A DNA stretch of 6,569 bases, taken from contig CAJQNM010000128.1 in assembly GCA_905479665.1 (NCBI GenBank), forward strand, positions 1 to 6,569, in the 5' to 3' direction. Under the pieces are notes generated by a model. That model saw only the letters and a program-made list of their open reading frames with translations. It ran no database searches and was not told the DNA's origin. How positions within the stretch are numbered: the stretch's first letter is position 1; each line of letters starts with the position of its first letter. Shown piece by piece: positions 1 through 5,632 of the stretch. Origin of the DNA: an uncultured Saprospiraceae bacterium. Its GTDB lineage: Bacteria > Bacteroidota > Bacteroidia > Chitinophagales > Saprospiraceae. A program made the position numbers and the translations under genes.

Positions 1-1413
1 CGTGCACCGAGGCGCCAATCGGCTGGCTCCGGAAAATACCCTGGCGGCAGCCGAGCTTGCGGCCGAGTTGGGAGGAACCTATCTCGAAATAGATGTACGA
101 CAGAATAAGGAAGGGATCTTTTACAACTTTCATGATGCTACCCTGGATCGCACCACCGATGGCACTGGCCTCTTTCGCGAACAGTCTGCTAAGGATTTGG
201 CCAAACTCGACGCTGGCAGTTGGTTTCGTCATGAATTTAAGGGCGCACAAATACCCACAGTGGAATCTCTCATAGAAGCCTTGAAGGGACGAATCAATTT
301 CTACTTCGATTTTAAGAGTGGCGACCTCCATGAATTTATGGATTCGGTGAAATCCTGGGGTGTGGCAGATCAGTGTTTTTTCAATCAACCGGATGACTTG
401 GTCGCTCCGATTAGCAAGTCTGGGTTGCCCTTTAAGGTCAATGTTGCGACCATTGCCGAGCTGGAAGCCGCCGTGCAAGATTGGCACCCGCCGATGGTGG
501 AGGTTCGGAGTGATGATCTGAGTAAAGACCTCATTGATGCAGCGCACGCTCTTGATGTAAAGGTTATGCTCTACGTACCGGGAGACCAATACAAACCCTA
601 TCTCCGAAGTCTTGACTTTGATATCGATGTAATTAATCTGGATAACCCTGGAGTCTTCCGTGCTATGGAAAAAGAACGAGCCCTGCCGCCACCGCAGTGG
701 ATCGCCCACCGTGGAAGTGTCGTGAATGCCGAATGGAGCGAATACAATCCTGCGGGAATCCGAGAGGCTTTCGAACGAGCGTATGCGGGAGTCGAATTTG
801 ACGTATGGCAAACTGCAGACGGAGCCCTGGTGTGCACCACGATGCCACCATGGCGTCTGTCTATGGGAGTACTGACCGCATTGCCGACAACTCTCTGGCT
901 GATTTGCAAATGCACCAGGCGATCAAGGGTGGTTATCAACTTAGCACGCTTGAGCAGTACTTGGCGCAAATTCCTCCGACGGCTTTATTAATGCCAGATA
1001 TCAAGGTGCCTGAAAGCGAGCGCAATGACAACTTTTACGCCTTGCTCCAGAACAGCATCGAAAAGAGGCATGATTTGCAGCAGTGCGTTTTCATCGATCA
1101 GGGTGCGCGAAAGGTCTACTGGAATAAAGCGAGATTTAGTGTACGGGTTGCCGAGCTCCCTGACATTCACGAAAAATGGCGCGCTGGGGAAGAAGTGGCC
1201 AGTCACTATTTTCTTTTTGATCATGGCAACCGATTGCACCCAGAAGCCGTACGACTAGCACAGGCCATGTCGTTGGAAATTATTCCATCCGTCAATACTT
1301 TTCACTATGACAGGGAAAATCCCAAACTTAGTGGCTTACGCGACATTGAGCACCTGCGTAAGCTGGGTGTGCGAATTTTCCAAATTGATTCGGTGTATGA
1401 TGGAACGGAGTAG
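1..1413 (+). CDS. Tandem two-domain glycerophosphodiester phosphodiesterase, 5'-partial and frameshifted
   Basis: Enzymes of this family hydrolyse glycerophosphodiesters to glycerol-3-phosphate and an alcohol, using a metal-dependent TIM barrel. The gene enters from the left edge, so the true start is not visible; the GTG at 2 is simply the Val before the catalytic HRG. Domain 1 (residues about 1-228, counting from base 2) has HRG at 2-4, PENT at 10-13, the metal ligands E29 and D31, the catalytic H44-D45 followed by LDRTTDGTG, and a C-terminal strand reading DVINLDNPGVF. Domain 2 begins at IAHRG (H236, R237), has EFD at E265/D267, then HHD. It lacks a clear PENT motif. Reaching HHD requires a -1 shift near base 835, after which the frame stays open to TAG at 1411-1413. 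With one base restored the visible part is 470 residues. Both domains keep the usual order of motifs, so I am confident of the family. Whether the protein is made as one chain depends on whether the frameshift is real. The substrate is unknown. Confidence 0.85.
830..843 (+). other. One-base frameshift in the second GDPD domain
   Basis: Up to base 835 the upstream frame reads DGALVC. From base 835 the next frame reads HHDAT. Adding one base, most simply a C after 835, gives DGALVCHHD. This has the same length and pattern as EGIFYNFHD in domain 1 and as the usual GDPD pattern DGxLVxxHD. Without the correction, the upstream frame runs on as unrelated sequence to a stop at 989-991. No slippery heptamer is present, so this is a mutation or a sequencing error rather than programmed frameshifting. 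Confidence 0.8.
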
Positions 1414-1428
1414 AGCTATTTGTTTGGA

Positions 1429-1965
1429 TTATTTGTCTTCAAGTTTATTGGCTACACCTCTCAACATTCTTGGTACAATTAATTTATGAAAAGGTTTAAC
1501 TGGCAAGAAATAGAGCTTGCCGAAAACATTATTGAATTCAACCACCGTCGATATTGTCAATTTCTTTTCTCCTTCTTCATTGTCCTCCTTCATCAACGAT
1601 ACTCGAAAATTAAGATGTTTGTCATCTTCACCCAGAATCACTTCGTGCCTGGTTTTGGCATATACTTTGAATAATCCTAAGCTTTCACCTGGTTCGCCTT
1701 TGAAATTCTTCAATCGTTCCTCCCGACTAATAGTCGATCCATCAGATGTTTTGAGACCAAAAACTGACACCACACGATTCCGTAGCTCAAACAGTTTTGC
1801 GGTCCAGCTTGGTGCAGAAGTCATAAATGCTTTCGCAAGATCCGTGGTCGAAATCTTGTTATCTCGGTCCAGATAAATTGTCTGAAAGCTATCTGTGTAG
1901 TCGTATTGCTTGTTGTCATCCTGCAGAAGTGAATCGCCAGGAAGCTCTACTTGAATTATTTCCAT
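1429..1965 (-). CDS. DUF2867 family protein
   Basis: This is a complete 178-residue protein with no signal peptide or membrane segment, so probably cytoplasmic. I assign it to DUF2867 from the family pattern. It has an N-terminal PGDSLL, then YDYTDSFQTIYLD near residues 21-33, an SAPSWTAKLFELRN stretch near 50-63, FGLKT near 69-73, and a C-terminal FNNVFGKLYFLPVKPFHKLIVP, which matches the most conserved end of the family. The family has no established biochemical activity and resembles the SRPBCC/START-like lipid-binding fold. ATG at 1963-1965 is the first start codon in the frame after an upstream TAG. No strong Shine-Dalgarno sequence precedes it, which is normal in Bacteroidota. The stop lies 15 nt from the convergent GDPD stop with no evident terminator hairpin between them. 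Family assignment is fairly sure; function is unknown. Confidence 0.75.
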   Translation of the reverse strand: MEIIQVELPGDSLLQDDNKQYDYTDSFQTIYLDRDNKISTTDLAKAFMTSAPSWTAKLFELRNRVVSVFGLKTSDGSTISREERLKNFKGEPGESLGLFKVYAKTRHEVILGEDDKHLNFRVSLMKEDNEEGEKKLTISTVVEFNNVFGKLYFLPVKPFHKLIVPRMLRGVANKLEDK

Positions 1966-2031
1966 CTTCTGAGTTTGGATTGCTTCGTAGGTATGACCCC
2001 TTCTATTATGATTTTCTTCATTTATCTTGAG

Positions 2032-2047
2032 CTTTTGGATCCAAAAG
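2032..2047. repeat. 16-bp perfect palindrome upstream of the DUF2867 gene
   Basis: CTTTTGGATCCAAAAG reads identically on both strands. Its near edge is 66 bp upstream of the DUF2867 start codon, in the region where its promoter should lie. Possible roles are a dimeric regulator's operator or a chance palindrome. The stem has no T-tract typical of an intrinsic terminator on either strand. The structure is certain; the role is a guess. Confidence 0.45.
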
Positions 2048-2061
2048 TGATTTACAGCTGT

Positions 2062-2256
2062 CTAACCATTAAATGAAAGCAGAGTTTCAGAACGTACCTC
2101 AGAAAAAGGAAAGGCTTGTGCTATAATACCACCTCGAATAATTTTCTTTGAAAGGTCCATCCCCATACAATGGGCAGGAATTAAATCATCAACTCCTCTG
2201 CACTGACAACTTTCAACGAGCTATTCCTTAATACTTGTAACTAAAAACACTTTCAT
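2062..2256 (-). pseudogene. Remnant of a PIN-like toxin start, followed by an unassigned open stretch
   Basis: An ATG at 2256-2254 overlaps by ATGA the restored stop of the DUF6364-like antitoxin, the usual toxin position in such pairs. The product begins MKVFLVTSI, close to the PIN-nuclease start MKVFLDTSI, but the first catalytic Asp is Val, and TAG at 2223-2221 ends it after 11 residues. The same frame then stays open for 52 codons to TAG at 2064-2062, including LIPAHCMGMDLSKK and AQAFPFSEVRSETLLSF. I do not recognise the later PIN motifs in this part. It may come from another gene; the P-x-HC-x-G pattern is faintly reminiscent of the C-terminal end of some metallo-beta-lactamase-fold enzymes. 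Most of a PIN protein (about 130 residues) is missing, so I read it as a dead remnant. The toxin identity rests on position and about nine residues and is tentative. Confidence 0.4.
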
Positions 2257-2494
2257 TTCTGATGCCTTTGATACAATACTTTTCTAATCTCCTCATTCTC
2301 TTCGAAGTCTTCGGGAAAGTTTATGACGCCTACAATCTCCTGCAATTCCTCATCAATGCCTCGTCAAGGGGACTGGTATGGCGGTTCAAGTAAGTTTCAA
2401 CAATTTCCGATAAGCTTCTTTGAGAGGACTTTGCAAATTGCTTGGCCTTCTCAATTGTTCTTTTGTCTATCGAAAGCGTCAATTTAGACTGCAT
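2253..2494 (-). pseudogene. DUF6364-like (VapB-type) antitoxin, frameshifted
   Basis: From ATG at 2494-2492 the product reads MQSKLTLSIDKRTIEKAKQF, then RSLSEIVETYLNR: the ribbon-helix-helix-like N-terminus typical of DUF6364 antitoxins, which bind DNA and neutralise a PIN-type RNase. An in-frame ATG 12 codons upstream exists, but a promoter -7 element lies between the two, which favours 2494. As it stands the frame ends at TAG 2332-2330 after CRRL. Restoring one base near 2350-2360 gives continuation DEELQEIVGVINFPEDFEEN, then EEIRKVLYQRHQK and TGA at 2255-2253. This acidic-aromatic tail is what the family carries to bind the toxin, and brings the length to about 80 residues, normal for the family. 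The restored stop overlaps the next ATG. Family call is from memory of the pattern, moderately sure. Confidence 0.6.
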
Positions 2495-2508
2495 GCGTGA
2501 TTTTAATT

Positions 2509-2540
2509 CAAAGATACGTACAATTTGCATCTGTAGTCAA
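2509..2540 (-). promoter_or_regulatory. Bacteroidota-type promoter for the antitoxin relic
   Basis: On the minus strand, TATCTTTG (2516-2509) is an exact match to the Bacteroidota -7 element TAnnTTTG. A TTG at 2540-2538 lies 21 nt upstream of it, within the spacing seen for the -33 element in Flavobacterium-type promoters. Transcription would start just before the ATG at 2494, giving a very short leader. Its placement inside the longer open frame argues that the antitoxin starts at 2494 rather than at 2530. Confidence 0.5.
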
Positions 2541-2699
2541 CGCCTATAGCGGCCAGGCTTTTGGCATTCCGGGAGAGAACTCTTGGGTAGGACTCTCAGA
2601 GATTCATGTCAATTCAGGTTTTTTGAGAAGCAGGTAGTCACCAAACCAATAGACCCTTCCACTTCGCCTCCCTGCTACGACCGGAATGGGAAAGGGACG
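2541..2699. other. Intergenic stretch with no recognised feature
   Basis: This is the space between the 3' end of the MG2-like gene and the antitoxin promoter, both on the minus strand. I see no convincing terminator hairpin with a T-run after the operon's last gene, no RNA gene, and no open frame that resembles a protein. The plus-strand open frame that starts at 2583 runs into the antisense of the MG2-like gene and looks like a shadow. Confidence 0.4.
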
Positions 2700-4445
2700 T
2701 CACTCCACAACCTCAAAATAGCTTTTCACTTGCAAGTACCTACCCTGCTCGGTATATCCTTGCAATACGATCTGGTAGGTACCTGGCAGATCTGAGGCAT
2801 AAAAGTGCTGCAGGACTTCTTGGGTATCGATACGGACATTGGGCTCCCACAATAATTGCACTCGATAGTCTGGAATTCGATCTTGCGATGCGCTGGCGTA
2901 ATCTGGTGTTGCATAGTTTCGTCTGGTTTGAGGTCCCGCCATTCGAATTGAATTTAATTGCTCGCTTCCCACCAGGGAGACAACATTGCCCTCTTTTGTT
3001 TCAATATCAATAATACCTCGAAAAATTATGGGCCCATATCGATAAGGTGCTGGGTACACATGGATGTGCTTAACCTCCTGCGCAGAGATAGCGATCACAT
3101 CTGAGGCATCTTGCATAAACACGCCATCTACCAGCAGTAAAGGATCGAGGTTACTGAATGGTCCTATTTTATAGGGATGGTCAGGATCAAAAACCTCAAA
3201 TACGTCCTTGCCCTCCCTCTTCCTAATTCTAGCCACTTTAATTACTTCAATAAAAGTCTCTCTCATGGTAGGAAACCGAGTATACTCATCAAGCTCATAT
3301 CCTCTACCGATGTCTTTATAAAATCGTTCGACAGGCGCCTCCCCTGTGAGGACTATATTTTCTTCATTAAAATATGCGTTTTGGATTTGCACCTGAACAC
3401 TTCGCTCCTCCAACCAATTTTTAATTTCAAGATCAAGCTCAAGAACAGATGCAGTTCTTCTTGATAGCGCATTCAATCTTCCTGATTCGATGATGACCTT
3501 GAATTGCTCTCTGTCTTCCCCAACAACTTGCACGATGGCATCACCATTGCCATAGGATTCATCAATAGAGATAAAAAATCGACCATCTTTATTGGTCTTC
3601 GCCAGTTTGAAAATATAGTCGCTGCCAGGCAGGGTAAATGCCACTTCCTTGTTGGCCATCGGTAGCTCTAGGTCTGCAGTGACTACACGCCCACTAAGCA
3701 ACTCGCCGCGAAGCTCTGGGAGATGAAAGATATTTTTCTCGGAATATTCATATTTCACCCGATGAGAGCCAACCTCCGGAAGCTGCAAAGGAGCCAATTT
3801 TCGTATGGACACCGCATAATTTCCAGATGCCAACGCTCCAACTGTGTTTACCATCGTGAGGCTGATCTTTTCGCGAAGTGCATAGGATGATTTATCGGTT
3901 GTCAAAGAAATATCCCTTTTGGTCGCTTGATCAACAGGATTTGAAGTCTCCGGTGCCAGAGATATGACCTTGCGGTCTAGTTTTTCTCCCGACGCTTTAG
4001 CTGGTTTCACAAAAGGATTGATGATATAGATTTCATCTTGCGACACGGGATGGTCTGTATTGTTGAGCGCAAAATTTGTAAAACTCAAAATCCGATAAAC
4101 ACCGGTTTGGATTGTCGTGGGAATAAAAAAGAAGCCATGTGCTGCGCCTTCGTTCAAGCGAATTTTATGATCAAAAACGATCGAGTCTTCGTCAGTTCGC
4201 AGTGAGACATACATGACCTCGCTCAGGGAGCTGGCATCTCCTGATCCAGACAAACAAAAAGCCCGATAGTGTAGTCGCTCTCCTGCCAGGAATAGATTAT
4301 TATTAATCACCAGGTGGGTATTTTCTTCCCCAAAGGTCTGCGCCTCGATGTTTAATTGGTCTACTGGAATTTGGGCACCTAGTGCTAGGCTGAAGCTGAA
4401 CAACAACATAACCCCTAATTGATGATATGTCTTTACTCTTGCCAA
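2700..4445 (-). CDS. Secreted MG2-like protein with carboxypeptidase-regulatory and TonB-plug-like domains
   Basis: This 581-residue exported protein belongs to a Bacteroidota group with macroglobulin-like N-terminal modules and a plug-like module. Residues 1-24 form a signal peptide (basic start, core LLFSFSLALGA), likely cut before QIP. Residues about 40-145 match the MG2 pattern (LFLAGERLHYRAF, then TGVYRILSFTNFALNN), and 178-216 look like a second beta-sandwich (LTTDKSSYALREKISL). Residues 248-312 fit a carboxypeptidase-regulatory-like fold (SGRVV, TNKDGRFFISI). Residues 365-487 resemble a TonB plug (DPLLLVDGVFM, then FRGIIDIETKEG), but no beta-barrel follows. The end (526-581: PDYRVQLLWEPNVRID, FYASDLPGTYQIVLQG) is the group's conserved C-terminal domain. 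The start is TTG at 4445-4443, overlapping the upstream gene by 13 nt; TGA lies two codons upstream. The only early ATG (codon 13) would remove the basic part of the signal. It is probably a periplasmic or outer-membrane partner of the DUF4249 lipoproteins. Biochemical role unknown. Confidence 0.7.
   Translation of the reverse strand: MARVKTYHQLGVMLLFSFSLALGAQIPVDQLNIEAQTFGEENTHLVINNNLFLAGERLHYRAFCLSGSGDASSLSEVMYVSLRTDEDSIVFDHKIRLNEGAAHGFFFIPTTIQTGVYRILSFTNFALNNTDHPVSQDEIYIINPFVKPAKASGEKLDRKVISLAPETSNPVDQATKRDISLTTDKSSYALREKISLTMVNTVGALASGNYAVSIRKLAPLQLPEVGSHRVKYEYSEKNIFHLPELRGELLSGRVVTADLELPMANKEVAFTLPGSDYIFKLAKTNKDGRFFISIDESYGNGDAIVQVVGEDREQFKVIIESGRLNALSRRTASVLELDLEIKNWLEERSVQVQIQNAYFNEENIVLTGEAPVERFYKDIGRGYELDEYTRFPTMRETFIEVIKVARIRKREGKDVFEVFDPDHPYKIGPFSNLDPLLLVDGVFMQDASDVIAISAQEVKHIHVYPAPYRYGPIIFRGIIDIETKEGNVVSLVGSEQLNSIRMAGPQTRRNYATPDYASASQDRIPDYRVQLLWEPNVRIDTQEVLQHFYASDLPGTYQIVLQGYTEQGRYLQVKSYFEVVE
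4433..4445 (-). promoter_or_regulatory. Overlapping gene junction with a TTG start
   Basis: The second DUF4249 gene ends GAC TTT TGG CAA GAG TAA. The MG2-like gene starts with the TTG inside TTTTGG, 13 nt before that end. The preceding junction (5629-5641) has nearly the same bases, GACTTTTGGGAAGAATGA, but there an ATG lies where this one has GTA. The start here therefore seems to depend on TTG and on coupling to translation of the upstream gene. Confidence 0.5.
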
Positions 4446-5632
4446 AAGTCAGGTTTTACAGTAGATGAGGAAGGTGGACAGTCGGTACATTCTGACTGAG
4501 AGATATGATAGATTTTCTTAGGGCCAGATCCGTTCACTGGTTTCTCCTCAAAAAAGAAGACTTGAAAATTTTCAAACTCCAATTTTCTTTTCAGGAGCTC
4601 AGGGCCAATCATGTAGGATATCAGATGTTCGCACTCCACAAAATAAGATGGTAAATCCAATTCAAAATCTTTGTAATCAAAAAAGATTCTTTGTGAGGAC
4701 ACCGAGCTGGCTTCAAAATAACCCAGGACTTTCTCATCAGCCATGGATCCAGAGATATTGCCCGTCACATACCCGGGCTGCCCTTGCGACAACAAACTTT
4801 CGACATTTCCTAAGTCAGCCAGTGTCTTATAAAAGGTATACGATTCTAGGGTTTGCACATATTGTTTGACCAATATACTGTAGCGCTCTTTGATGACCGC
4901 ATCTCCTGCGTCGATAACGCGCACTGGAAAGCGACGAATATTGTTTTCTCCGAGACCAAAAGTGGAGGTCTGCCGAATCCCCGAGGAGTGCTCTGAAACA
5001 TAGCAGGCCAGATCCAAGGGCCTAGGAGTTAGCTCGATTTGATACGATTGAGTAAATGGACTGTAATTAATAATCTCCCATCTGAAGGGCGAAGGATGAG
5101 GGAGCACCACCTTATAGGTTTCTTCGTATTCGTAACGAAAATATCTTGCATCGCCGGCATTGCTGGCATCGACAAGCACGTGAATTTGATCTCCGCCATT
5201 CTCCGCGGCCAGTTCAGGGTAGACTCGATCCATTTCGACAGGGGGTGGTAAATGAACGGGAATTGAGGAGTAGCTCCTTCCATCGGCAGCATTAATTTCT
5301 AAAACATACGCTACATTCGGCAGCGCCTTAAAGGGTTGATCGGAATAATAGGTGCCTGAACCTTCATCAAATGAAAAGGCGTGTGTGTTGCCCTGGTCGT
5401 CTTCAATCCGTACCTCCGCCTCACTTTCAATATCCTGCCCAAAATCTATCAATCCCACTGTATTTGATATTCTAACGGACTGCCTCTTCATCTCGTCGGT
5501 CAGGGTAGCCTCCACCACCAAGAGGCGTTCAATATCAATTGATCTTATGATAAAGGGATCCGTACAGCTACCCCATCCCATCAGTAGGAGAAGAGACACG
5601 CTCACAGCAACCTTGTCAACGCGGCTCTTCAT
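4433..5632 (-). CDS. DUF4249 family outer-membrane-type lipoprotein (complete copy)
   Basis: This is a 399-residue lipoprotein. The N-terminus MKSRVDK, a hydrophobic run SVSLLLLMGW and GSC with Cys23 as lipidation site form a type II signal; Trp at -3 is atypical but tolerable. DUF4249 features follow: LLVVEATLTDE near 37-47, VRISN, a beta-domain stretch EVRIEDDQGNTHAFSFDEGSGTYY reported here as positions 73-96, YVLEINAADGRSY at 109-121, ESYTFYKTL at 263-271, LSQGQPGYVTGNI at 281-293, KVLGYFEASSV at 301-311, and the tail CTDC...KPDFW (382-397). Cys210, 334, 382 and 385 are conserved in the neighbouring paralogue. I chose ATG at 5632-5630, which forms an ATGA overlap with the upstream stop; the TTG three codons earlier is less likely. 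DUF4249 genes usually sit next to TonB-dependent receptors, so a surface or periplasmic uptake role is likely. Substrate unknown. Confidence 0.85.
   Translation of the reverse strand: MKSRVDKVAVSVSLLLLMGWGSCTDPFIIRSIDIERLLVVEATLTDEMKRQSVRISNTVGLIDFGQDIESEAEVRIEDDQGNTHAFSFDEGSGTYYSDQPFKALPNVAYVLEINAADGRSYSSIPVHLPPPVEMDRVYPELAAENGGDQIHVLVDASNAGDARYFRYEYEETYKVVLPHPSPFRWEIINYSPFTQSYQIELTPRPLDLACYVSEHSSGIRQTSTFGLGENNIRRFPVRVIDAGDAVIKERYSILVKQYVQTLESYTFYKTLADLGNVESLLSQGQPGYVTGNISGSMADEKVLGYFEASSVSSQRIFFDYKDFELDLPSYFVECEHLISYMIGPELLKRKLEFENFQVFFFEEKPVNGSGPKKIYHISQSECTDCPPSSSTVKPDFWQE
5629..5632 (-). promoter_or_regulatory. ATGA stop-start overlap coupling the two DUF4249 genes
   Basis: The stop TGA (5631-5629) of the right-hand DUF4249 gene shares two bases with the start ATG (5632-5630) of the next. 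A purine-rich GGGAAGA directly precedes the ATG. This arrangement points to one transcript and coupled translation. Confidence 0.7.

Noticed and set aside
824..845. Programmed -1 frameshifting to make the full GDPD protein
   Set aside because: The shift site has no slippery heptamer, and no strong downstream stem is apparent. A one-base deletion or error explains it more simply.
598..969. Minus-strand 123-codon open frame opposite the GDPD gene
   Set aside because: It lies opposite a strongly conserved GDPD coding region and has no protein-like family pattern.
1517..1876. Plus-strand 119-codon open frame opposite the DUF2867 gene
   Set aside because: It is antisense to a recognised family and has low-complexity Ser-rich content typical of a shadow frame.
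1958..2020. Short minus-strand open frame MKKIIIEGVIPTKQ overlapping the DUF2867 start
   Set aside because: It is only 21 codons, has no family resemblance, and its stop merely falls in the adjacent gene; there is no evidence that it is a leader peptide.
2110..2130. TGCTATAAT on the plus strand, like an extended -10 promoter
   Set aside because: No plus-strand gene follows, and Bacteroidota do not use the TATAAT-type element as their main promoter.
2560..2690. 8-bp inverted repeat CATTCCGG / CCGGAATG about 110 bp apart after the MG2-like gene
   Set aside because: It is too short and too far apart for a terminator, has no T-run, and is easily explained by chance.
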